From the NCBI GenBank assembly GCA_008974855.1, contig BFAR01000155.1, positions 1 through 7,819 of the forward strand: DNA of 7,819 nt, written 5' to 3'. A program made the position numbers and the translations under genes. Position 1 is the stretch's first letter, and every line of letters starts with the position of its first letter. Source of the stretch: an archaeon MnTg01. Its GTDB lineage: Archaea; Thermoproteota; Nitrososphaeria; Nitrososphaerales; Nitrosopumilaceae. The notes beneath the pieces were generated by a model, which saw only the letters and a list, made by a program, of their open reading frames with translations, did no database searches and was not told the origin of the DNA. Below, one piece after another: positions 1 to 4,819 of this stretch.

Positions 1-48
1 GATGACTTGACTGTCTCACAATTTGTAACTGTGATAATAGAACAGTGA
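1..48 (+). CDS. C-terminal tail of an unknown upstream gene (5' partial)
   Basis: The first frame is open from the window edge for 15 codons (DDLTVSQFVTVIIEQ) and stops at TGA 46-48. That stop overlaps the truD GTG start in a GTGA arrangement, typical of translationally coupled genes in one operon. The tail is too short to assign to a family. I considered peptidyl-tRNA hydrolase Pth2, a known archaeal neighbour of truD, but the residues do not resemble its usual C-terminus. An open frame of 15 codons could occur by chance, so the call rests mainly on the 4-base overlap. Confidence 0.5.
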   Translation, partial: DDLTVSQFVTVIIEQ

Positions 49-1241
49 TTCCAAATATTGATTTTGAAATAGGAATATCAGTTTACAGTACAAACTTCAA
101 AGGATGTGGGGGTAAAATTCGTACCCACGTTGAGGATTTTCAAGTCTCTGAGATTTTATCCAAAAAAGCTATGGCAGCAATCTCTCAAGAAGGAAATTAT
201 GCAGTCTATAAATTAAAAAAACAAGGAATTGATACTAATCATTCCCTTTCAAATATTTTTAAAAAACATCATCTTCGTCTTAAATCTCTTGGTCTTAAGG
301 ATGCATCTGCAATTACTGAGCAGTTTGTATATGCTGAAAAAAAAATAAAACCCATTGATAGTGTATCTGAAAAAAAATATTCAATTAAAAGAATTGGTTT
401 TGTAAAAAAGCCTTTATCCAAAAAAGATATGATTGGAAACCAATTCAAAATTAGAATCGTTGATGCTTCAAATGAAATAGAACAATTTAACGATTATAAA
501 AAAATTTTAAATTTTTATGGTTATCAAAGGTTTGGTTCAAAAAGACCTATAACTCATTTGATTGGTAAAGCGATAATTCAGAAAGACTATGAAAAAGCAA
601 TCCATTTTTTATTATCATATACCTCAAAATATGATTCAGCAGAAAATTCTAAACTTCGAGAAAAGCTAACTGACAAATCAAATTTTTCTAAATTACTGCC
701 AGAAATTCCATTTCAAATGGATTTAGAACGTGCAGTTGTCCATCAAATGATTCAAGATGAAAATCCAAAAAATGCATTACGTGTAATTCCTCTTAACATA
801 CGTAGATTTTTTGTTCAGGCGTATCAATCTTTTTTATTTAACAAGACATTAAGTGCCGCATTTATCGACGGGGAAGAATTGTTATTGCCTCAACAAGGAG
901 ATGTTTGTTATGATAAAACAGGAACTCTTGGAAAATTTTCAAATGATCCTACCCAAAGACTATCAATACCGTTTATTGGGTATGCTTATTACAAAAAAAC
1001 CAGATTTAATTATCAAATTTCAAAAATTTTAGAAATTGAAGAAGTCAGTCCTAAGGATTTTTTTCTAAAGGAAATGCAAGAGCTAAGCAATGAAGGCGGA
1101 TTTAGAAATTCTTCTATAAAATGTGAAGATATCAAAGCTAATCAAAATATGATAACATTTACACTATCTCGAGGTTCATATGCAACTATTGTATTGCGTG
1201 AGATAATGAAGCCAGAAGATCCGATCCTTGCAGGATTTTAA
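45..1241 (+). CDS. truD: tRNA pseudouridine(13) synthase TruD
   Basis: TruD isomerises uridine 13 of certain tRNAs to pseudouridine in the cytoplasm. The 398-residue length suits an archaeal TruD. Family motifs appear in order: an N-terminal CGGKIRTHVEDFQVSEI segment (21-37); the catalytic motif GLKDASAITEQ (83-93) with the nucleophilic Asp86; NFYGYQRFGSKRP (156-168); RRFFVQAYQSFLFN (253-266); and the C-terminal SRGSYATIVLREIMKP (375-390). The start is GTG at 45. Further upstream in this frame there is no ATG, GTG or TTG before a stop at position 3, and the GTG overlaps the preceding gene's TGA, which suggests coupled translation. The 3' end overlaps the convergent 78-aa gene by four bases. 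Long A-runs inside the gene (for example near 337-350) leave the frame intact. Confidence 0.95.
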   Translation: MIPNIDFEIGISVYSTNFKGCGGKIRTHVEDFQVSEILSKKAMAAISQEGNYAVYKLKKQGIDTNHSLSNIFKKHHLRLKSLGLKDASAITEQFVYAEKKIKPIDSVSEKKYSIKRIGFVKKPLSKKDMIGNQFKIRIVDASNEIEQFNDYKKILNFYGYQRFGSKRPITHLIGKAIIQKDYEKAIHFLLSYTSKYDSAENSKLREKLTDKSNFSKLLPEIPFQMDLERAVVHQMIQDENPKNALRVIPLNIRRFFVQAYQSFLFNKTLSAAFIDGEELLLPQQGDVCYDKTGTLGKFSNDPTQRLSIPFIGYAYYKKTRFNYQISKILEIEEVSPKDFFLKEMQELSNEGGFRNSSIKCEDIKANQNMITFTLSRGSYATIVLREIMKPEDPILAGF

Positions 1242-1474
1242 TTTAAAGCTTTTAGTAATTTTTTATTGCGATTTTTATCATTCACCATTACATGATACAA
1301 TTTTTCCATAAGATAAAATTCTTTAGCAGATGGCCTCTTCCCTCGAATTTTATCTTCTCTCATAACTTGATAGAGTTTTTCCATAAGGTAAAATTCTTGT
1401 ACATCCGTATTGGTTTTAATCGATTTGGATTCTTCCTGATCCGAATAATCATTTTTTGTAGGCTTGAAACCCAT
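1238..1474 (-). CDS. 78-aa hypothetical protein with two tandem 25-residue repeats
   Basis: No family recognised. The first 26 residues are polar (Lys, Asp, Glu, Ser). The rest is two head-to-tail repeats, residues 27-51 and 52-76, each starting EFYLMEKLY, followed by (Q/H)VM, then a DK-containing basic stretch (DKIRGKR in the first copy, DKNRNKK in the second). There is no signal peptide or membrane helix; amphipathic helices are likely. The minus strand is favoured over the opposite 65-codon frame because, in the best conserved part of the repeat, the copies differ at TAC/TAT, CTC/TTG and GTT/GTA, all synonymous on the minus strand, while the first of these would change Ile to Val on the plus strand. 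The ATG at 1474 has no Shine-Dalgarno. The gene diverges from msrA, and its stop overlaps the truD stop. A small nucleic-acid or protein-binding role is possible but unsupported. Confidence 0.7.
   Translation of the reverse strand: MGFKPTKNDYSDQEESKSIKTNTDVQEFYLMEKLYQVMREDKIRGKRPSAKEFYLMEKLYHVMVNDKNRNKKLLKALN
1247..1396 (-). repeat. Two in-frame tandem 75-bp coding repeats
   Basis: Units 1322-1396 and 1247-1321 encode residues 27-51 and 52-76 of the 78-aa protein. The best conserved core (1301-1323 and 1376-1398 on the plus strand, starting tttttccataag) is 23 bases with a single difference. The two cores are exactly 75 bases apart, so the repeat is a whole number of codons and looks like an internal duplication of one 25-residue module. 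The distal part of each unit has diverged more. Confidence 0.85.
1259..1264 (+). terminator. T-tract terminator candidate after truD
   Basis: A run of six T lies 18 bases after the truD stop, just past a small palindrome (AAAGCTTT, 1245-1252). Archaeal termination commonly needs only a U-rich tract. The run lies within the 3' end of the convergent 78-aa gene, so it would also be coding. Confidence 0.35.
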
Positions 1475-1569
1475 AAAATATCATACTAAATCGGGATAAT
1501 ACTTTGATTTGTGTGTAATTTGGACATACAAGAAATTGAGCAAGAATTTATTACAAAAGAAATAAGCAT

Positions 1570-2058
1570 ATGTTCATGAAAGCCACATTTGCTGCTGGAT
1601 GTTTTTGGGGTGTTGAAGAATTATTTAGTCACGTAAAAGGAGTTGAATCTACACAAGTTGGGTATGCTGGTGGAGAGTTTGATAATCCAACATACAATGA
1701 TGTATGTTCAGGGGGGACTGGACATGCTGAGGCAATTGAAATTGAGTATGATCCTTCTCAAATATCATATGAGGATCTATTAACACTCTTTTGGAATAAT
1801 CATAATCCAACTACCCTCAATCAACAAGGTCCTGACATTGGCGAGCAGTATAGATCTGCAGTATTTTTTCACGATGAAGAACAAGAGACGATTGCAAAAA
1901 AATTGAAGGAAAAACTACAAGAAACTGCAATTAAGAAATTTGGTAAAAAAATTGTAACACAAATTGTTCCTGCAAAGAAATTTTTTCGAGCAGAAGAGTA
2001 TCATCAGAGATATCTTGAAAAGAATAATCTTGCTCAGTGTAGTAGTAAGTTAAACTAA
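1570..2058 (+). CDS. msrA: Peptide-methionine (S)-S-oxide reductase MsrA
   Basis: MsrA reduces methionine-S-sulfoxide in proteins and free methionine, repairing oxidative damage in the cytoplasm. The 162 residues match a minimal MsrA. The signature GCFWG (10-14) carries the catalytic Cys11. With a constant offset of 40 from the E. coli enzyme, the substrate-pocket residues fall at Tyr42, Glu54 ([12 protein letters not shown]), Asp89 and Tyr94 ([11 protein letters not shown]). Cys157 near the C-terminus (LAQCSSKLN) is the likely resolving cysteine, and Cys46 is an additional cysteine. Two starts are possible, ATG 1570 and ATG 1576. An AT-rich TATA-like AATTTATTA (1545-1553) centred about 27 bases before 1576 would fit a leaderless transcript starting at the second ATG. 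No Shine-Dalgarno is seen. No msrB lies nearby. Confidence 0.95.
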   Translation: MFMKATFAAGCFWGVEELFSHVKGVESTQVGYAGGEFDNPTYNDVCSGGTGHAEAIEIEYDPSQISYEDLLTLFWNNHNPTTLNQQGPDIGEQYRSAVFFHDEEQETIAKKLKEKLQETAIKKFGKKIVTQIVPAKKFFRAEEYHQRYLEKNNLAQCSSKLN

Positions 2059-2083
2059 TACCTTACATACTCATAACTATAAT

Positions 2084-2314
2084 ATGGAACAGGCATACAT
2101 TTTGCTAAGCTGTGAAATAGGAAAAGAACAAGAACTAACCTCTCAACTTCGCACAATTAATGAAATAAAAAATGTAATGATAACTTATGGTGAGTATGAT
2201 ATAGTAGTTAAAGCGGAAACTGAAAATCCAGAGAAAATGGATAATCTTATTACATCAAAAATTCGAAAACTTGAAAAAATTCGCAGCACCATCACATTAA
2301 GAGTTACTCTTTAG
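2084..2314 (+). CDS. Stand-alone Lrp/AsnC ligand-binding (RAM) domain protein
   Basis: These 76 residues match the C-terminal effector-binding, oligomerising half of Lrp/AsnC regulators without the helix-turn-helix half. The alternating strand-helix pattern is clear: AYILLSCEIGKEQEL (strand then helix), IKNVMITYGEYDIVVKAE (two strands round the typical GxYD turn), a helix over residues about 49-65, and a last strand STITLRVTL. Family members form dimers or higher rings and bind amino acids or related small molecules; some associate with full-length Lrp proteins. The gene starts with ATG 25 bases after msrA on the same strand and could be cotranscribed, or have its own promoter over the AT-rich end of msrA (taaactaata, 2051-2060). 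No Shine-Dalgarno is seen. Its TAG overlaps the stop of the convergent 71-aa gene. The ligand is unknown. Confidence 0.85.
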   Translation: MEQAYILLSCEIGKEQELTSQLRTINEIKNVMITYGEYDIVVKAETENPEKMDNLITSKIRKLEKIRSTITLRVTL

Positions 2315-2526
2315 CCTTTCTTTGATATCCTAAGGGCCACCCCAAAACCAGATACTAAAATCCCTGAAAGTACAATTTGTTGACCATATGTAATCCAATC
2401 TGGATTCGAATACATGAATGATGATTCAGGACCAATTATTGCTTGACCCTGAAGATGAAAAATTATCCCAGCAATCATCACAATTAATCCAATTATTATG
2501 ATTGGGCTAGAAATTTTCATGTTCAT
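2311..2526 (-). CDS. Small two-helix membrane protein, 71 aa, unknown function
   Basis: No named family recognised. The protein has two hydrophobic helices (about residues 8-26 and 48-66) joined by a loop of about 20 residues containing GPESSFMYSNPDW (32-44). The positively charged ends (MNMK and RISKKG) predict both termini in the cytoplasm and the loop outside. The loop is rich in Pro, Ser and aromatic residues and looks like the constrained, functional part. I have the impression that similar loops recur in small thaumarchaeal membrane proteins, but cannot verify it here. The start is ATG at 2526, with a second ATG two codons downstream at 2520. No Shine-Dalgarno is evident. The gene is convergent with the RAM gene, overlapping it by four bases, and divergent from the 230-aa membrane protein gene. 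Confidence 0.75.
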   Translation of the reverse strand: MNMKISSPIIIIGLIVMIAGIIFHLQGQAIIGPESSFMYSNPDWITYGQQIVLSGILVSGFGVALRISKKG

Positions 2527-2578
2527 TTTAGCCTACACTCTTCTAATAAGGTAAACAGAATTGATTATTTGAACAAAT

Positions 2579-2611
2579 CATTTTTTTCTCTTTTCTTTAA
2601 TTTGTTTTTTT
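2579..2611. other. T-rich tract with possible promoter before the 230-aa membrane protein gene
   Basis: Most of this stretch is pyrimidine on the plus strand (runs of T broken by single C, A or G). It sits in the divergent gap between the 71-aa and 230-aa genes. The TATA-like CTTTAATTTG (2595-2604) is centred about 25 bases before GTG 2624, which would fit a leaderless transcript from that GTG. The tract could equally act as a U-rich terminator for plus-strand read-through. Confidence 0.3.
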
Positions 2612-2617
2612 ATAGTT

Positions 2618-3310
2618 TTGAATGTGTATAATTGGGAGAATAGTTTAGATTCTCATAGGCATCATTATGGGAATTTGCTTGTTTTTTCTAGTGCGGCAAT
2701 AGGTGCGTTATTGCTATTTTTAATTTTACATCCTAAAATATCGCAAAGCACACAAGATTCTCCTATTCTAATTAATCTCATGTTTATTCCAATCTTTATC
2801 ATCGGAGTAATCTACGGAATGAAAATTGTTGAACGTGTAATCATGCCATCTGAAACACGTGGAAGACTAAAACGTATCGTCATTAAGATATTTTTGTTAT
2901 TCTTTATCATTGGTGGTCTTTTCAGCTCTGTAAACTTTGCAATTCAAGGTGGTTCATTAATTCCGGCTGCTTCAATACTTGAAAACGGTTTAATTGAATG
3001 GGCAACAGAATTTGTTTCAAATAATGGTGGAATTACCTTTCTAATTATTTCCAGTATTACTCTTATGGCTACTGCAACAAAAAAAATTGTTGGTTTAAAT
3101 GGAATTTTTAATAAAATTGTTACATTTGTTGGAACATTTTTTTTCTTTTCAATGATCGCATTGAGTCTTACTAATAGTGATCCAACTGATTCACAAGTCT
3201 ATTTGTATGTATTTTATCAAGCAGGAATAATCACTGGCACTTTATACCAAATGAATAAGCTAACATCTAATCTCAACATGTGGGAAGATCTAGCTAATGG
3301 ATATCGGTAA
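2618..3310 (+). CDS. Multi-pass integral membrane protein, 230 aa, unknown function
   Basis: No family recognised. Six hydrophobic segments are visible at about residues 19-38, 51-69, 87-107, 137-153, 165-184 and 194-211, preceded by a His-rich polar N-terminus (DSHRHHYGN, 11-19). Basic residues after segment 2 and before segment 3 (ETRGRLKR, 79-86) suggest a cytoplasmic loop there. The fourth segment contains the polar series TLMATATKK. No catalytic motif, metal cluster or transporter signature is visible. The start is uncertain: TTG at 2618 gives 230 residues, while GTG at 2624 gives 228 and lies at a better distance from a TATA-like element; neither has a Shine-Dalgarno. The gene is divergent from the 71-aa gene and convergent with the 93-aa gene. 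A transport, sensory or structural role are all possible. Confidence 0.8.
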   Translation: MNVYNWENSLDSHRHHYGNLLVFSSAAIGALLLFLILHPKISQSTQDSPILINLMFIPIFIIGVIYGMKIVERVIMPSETRGRLKRIVIKIFLLFFIIGGLFSSVNFAIQGGSLIPAASILENGLIEWATEFVSNNGGITFLIISSITLMATATKKIVGLNGIFNKIVTFVGTFFFFSMIALSLTNSDPTDSQVYLYVFYQAGIITGTLYQMNKLTSNLNMWEDLANGYR

Positions 3311-3320
3311 AAATAAAATT

Positions 3321-3333
3321 ATTTTTAAAAAAT
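3321..3333. terminator. Palindromic bidirectional T-tract terminator
   Basis: ATTTTTAAAAAAT lies in the 32-base gap between the convergent 230-aa and 93-aa genes. It gives a T5 run to plus-strand transcripts 12 bases after their stop, and a T6 run to minus-strand transcripts 11 bases after theirs. The palindrome could serve both genes as a compact U-tract terminator. Confidence 0.5.
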
Positions 3334-3342
3334 CCAACTAAA

Positions 3343-3624
3343 TTATGGCATCTTGCTAGAAACACCGTCTTCTAATCCTACAATAACTTGCTGACCTGAA
3401 TCTAACTGATCAACTTTTAGTCTGGTGTCAAATTTTCGGCATTCTTCACCCAGAAAATCTGTTTCTTTGCATTGTTCAAACTCTAGAGTTTTTGATCTTT
3501 GAATCTCATCTCCAAACAATACATTTTCTCCTATGCCAAGGAATAGTAAGCCAATGGCAGTTAAAGATGCTGAAACAACTATCATTCCATATCCTACTTT
3601 TCTCAGATGATGAGGTTCTGCCAA
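3343..3624 (-). CDS. Small single-helix membrane protein with a CX9C tail; 5' end uncertain
   Basis: No family recognised. The 93-residue version starts at TTG 3624. It has a short basic N-terminus (HHLRK), one hydrophobic helix (about residues 10-32) and a polar tail of about 60 residues that is probably outside the cell. The tail holds two cysteines ten positions apart (Cys52 and Cys62), able to form a disulfide or bind a metal. The TTG lacks a nearby Shine-Dalgarno. A better start, ATG 3650, has AAAGGA four bases upstream and a TATA-like box at a fitting distance, but is one base out of frame. One extra T in the T5 run at 3631-3635 would join them and add nine residues (MPLREFFQQ), giving 102 aa. 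This suggests a recent frameshift, a sequencing error or slippage. The gene is divergent from the TrmB-like gene. Confidence 0.65.
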   Translation of the reverse strand: MAEPHHLRKVGYGMIVVSASLTAIGLLFLGIGENVLFGDEIQRSKTLEFEQCKETDFLGEECRKFDTRLKVDQLDSGQQVIVGLEDGVSSKMP

Positions 3625-3654
3625 TTGCTGAAAAATTCTCTTAGAGGCATTTAT

Positions 3655-3660
3655 TCCTTT
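3655..3660 (-). promoter_or_regulatory. Shine-Dalgarno-like AAAGGA before ATG 3650
   Basis: AAAGGA on the minus strand ends four bases before ATG 3648-3650. The frame from that ATG reads MPLREFF and stops after 15 codons (stop 3603-3605), but would run into the 93-aa gene if one T were added at 3631-3635. It supports ATG 3650 as the original start of that gene. Confidence 0.4.
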
Positions 3661-3697
3661 ATGATTGTAATAATTCCTTGATTAAAAAAAATTATCT

Positions 3698-3706
3698 CTT
3701 TATAAT
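3698..3706 (-). promoter_or_regulatory. TATA-box candidate for the 93-aa gene
   Basis: The minus strand reads ATTATAAAG. An archaeal start site about 25 bases downstream would fall near 3676, giving a leader of about 26 bases that carries AAAGGA and ends at ATG 3650. The coherent spacing is the main support; in DNA this AT-rich, TATA-like strings are common. Confidence 0.4.
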
Positions 3707-3795
3707 TAATGATATCTTTTTTGGTTAATCATTTAACATTTAGAAAAAACTGTCTGTTTTTTATAATCACACTCCTCATAGAACCTGGAAATCAA

Positions 3796-3810
3796 ATAAT
3801 TTCGAATTAT
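3796..3810. promoter_or_regulatory. Short inverted repeat in the intergenic region upstream of the TrmB-like gene
   Basis: ATAATT-TCG-AATTAT is a perfect 6-base inverted repeat with a 3-base spacer, directly next to a TATA-like box (3812-3820). It lies in the roughly 240-base gap (3651-3892) between the 93-aa and TrmB-like genes. The position suits an operator, possibly autoregulatory, but AT-rich palindromes arise often by chance. Apart from the promoter elements listed here, I see nothing else in this gap: no tRNA, no box C/D RNA and no convincing small ORF. Confidence 0.3.
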
Positions 3811-3811
3811 C

Positions 3812-3820
3812 ATATATTAA
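3812..3820 (+). promoter_or_regulatory. TATA-box candidate for the TrmB-like gene
   Basis: ATATATTAA is a good archaeal TATA-like string and would place transcription start near 3842, leaving a leader of about 50 bases. A weaker alternative, TTAATTTATG (3857-3866), lies roughly 30 bases before ATG 3893 and would suit a leaderless message. A third AT-rich string, TTTATATT (3876-3883), is too close to the start codon to direct it. Confidence 0.35.
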
Positions 3821-3892
3821 AAAACTATCTAGTAGCTTGTCCGAATTAGTGTACAGTTAATTTATGAGCCCATTTTTTATATTGAAAACAAC

Positions 3893-4801
3893 ATGTTGGA
3901 AAATGGATCAGTAGTAGATGATAATCTATCTGCCGGTACTCAAAATGATGATTGGGCAGAGCTAATCTTGCAACTATCCTCAATTTTAGATTTGGAGACT
4001 GTTGAGGCGCGAATTTATCTTAATTTGCTTAGATTAGGGCCTGTTACAGCAAGTTCTTTGGCAAAAGAACTTGATGTAGATAGAACAAAAACATACAGAA
4101 CGATTGATAAATTACTTAACATGAGTATTGTTTCTACAACCATTTCAAACCCAAAACTCTGCATTGCAACAAAACCTGAAGAAGTACTAAAAATAGTTTT
4201 GCAAAAAAAACAAGATGAAATTAACCGCGTCGAAAAAATTGGAAAAAATGTAATTCAAAAAATTAACAAAATAGTTCCAATTACTGATGGACACTATGTT
4301 CCAACTTTTAGAACAGTTCAAGGAAGAGCAAATATTTATTCTCATATTGAAAAACTTTTAGAAGACTCTACTAGAATGATTTACATTGTTACGACCTCTG
4401 AGGATATTTTGAGAATGTATCATACTGCTGTACCTGAAAAAATTAAAGAATGTATTGATAATGGTGGTACAGTTAGAATACTTACTTCAACTGACGATAA
4501 CAAATTTATTCCACTCATAGAACGATTAAAACCAACTGAAACTAGACTTGGAAAACTTCCTTCAAAAGGACGAATTATTGTGGAGGACGGAAAACAAATG
4601 ATCATGTCTGATGTAATGAATGCGTCTGATTTTGCAAATATGGAAAACTCTAGACTATCACATGATTCTTTTAGTATTGGCGCTGATACTGATTTTGCAC
4701 TTTGGACTAATTCAGCTGAAATGGTAAATAATATTTTTAGTTTGTGTAAATTTTTATGGCGTACATCAAAACCATTAAAAAAATTAGAGACGAAAAAATA
4801 A
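3893..4801 (+). CDS. TrmB-family winged-helix transcriptional regulator
   Basis: The 302 residues show a TrmB-like layout. A polar leader (1-20) is followed by a winged helix (about 22-95) with LDLETVEARIYLNLLRLGP and the recognition region TASSLAKELDVDRTKTYRTI (52-71). Next come a charged, probably coiled-coil linker (about 98-128) and a C-terminal effector domain (about 140-290) containing MIYIVTTSEDILR, GGTVRILTS and RIIVEDGKQMIMSD, the PLD-like fold usual in the family. Euryarchaeal TrmB proteins bind sugars and control transporters and glycolytic genes, but thaumarchaea carry many divergent members with unknown ligands, so no ligand is assigned. Translation starts at ATG 3893 without a Shine-Dalgarno. 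The gene converges on the pilus operon with a 16-base gap; regulation of that operon is conjecture. Confidence 0.85.
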   Translation: MLENGSVVDDNLSAGTQNDDWAELILQLSSILDLETVEARIYLNLLRLGPVTASSLAKELDVDRTKTYRTIDKLLNMSIVSTTISNPKLCIATKPEEVLKIVLQKKQDEINRVEKIGKNVIQKINKIVPITDGHYVPTFRTVQGRANIYSHIEKLLEDSTRMIYIVTTSEDILRMYHTAVPEKIKECIDNGGTVRILTSTDDNKFIPLIERLKPTETRLGKLPSKGRIIVEDGKQMIMSDVMNASDFANMENSRLSHDSFSIGADTDFALWTNSAEMVNNIFSLCKFLWRTSKPLKKLETKK

Positions 4802-4819
4802 TTTTAACTTTTATTTTTT
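4793..4819. terminator. Overlapping T-tracts between the TrmB-like gene and the pilus operon
   Basis: The two convergent stops are 16 bases apart. On the plus strand, T runs at 4802-4805 and 4814-4819 follow the TrmB-like stop. On the minus strand, the A run at 4793-4798 gives T6 about 20 bases after the operon's stop. Each transcript would therefore end inside the 3' edge of the other gene or just before it. No hairpin is needed in archaea and none is obvious. Confidence 0.45.

Noticed and set aside
337..350. Long A-run in truD considered as a frameshift site
   Set aside because: The frame continues intact through all TruD motifs on both sides.
1292..1489. 65-codon open frame on the plus strand opposite the 78-aa gene
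   Set aside because: It is Phe/Ile-rich and appears to be the antisense shadow; silent differences between the repeat copies fit the minus strand, and the best-conserved core would carry an Ile-to-Val change on this strand.
1511..1579. 22-codon frame (GTG 1511 or TTG 1520) ending in an ATGA overlap with the second msrA ATG
   Set aside because: Very short, non-ATG start, no Shine-Dalgarno and no recognisable family; likely chance, though it would look like an upstream leader ORF if conserved in relatives.
3625..3892. Gap searched for a tRNA or structured RNA gene
   Set aside because: No T-loop or anticodon-arm pattern, no GC-rich stem of useful length and no box C/D motifs; only AT-rich promoter-like elements and a short palindrome are present.
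3864..3914. 16-codon ATG frame overlapping the start of the TrmB-like gene
   Set aside because: Out of frame with the gene, no ribosome-binding site, no protein-like features.
4420..4605. 61-codon minus-strand frame inside the TrmB-like gene
   Set aside because: Antisense to a well-supported regulator domain, with no independent start signal.
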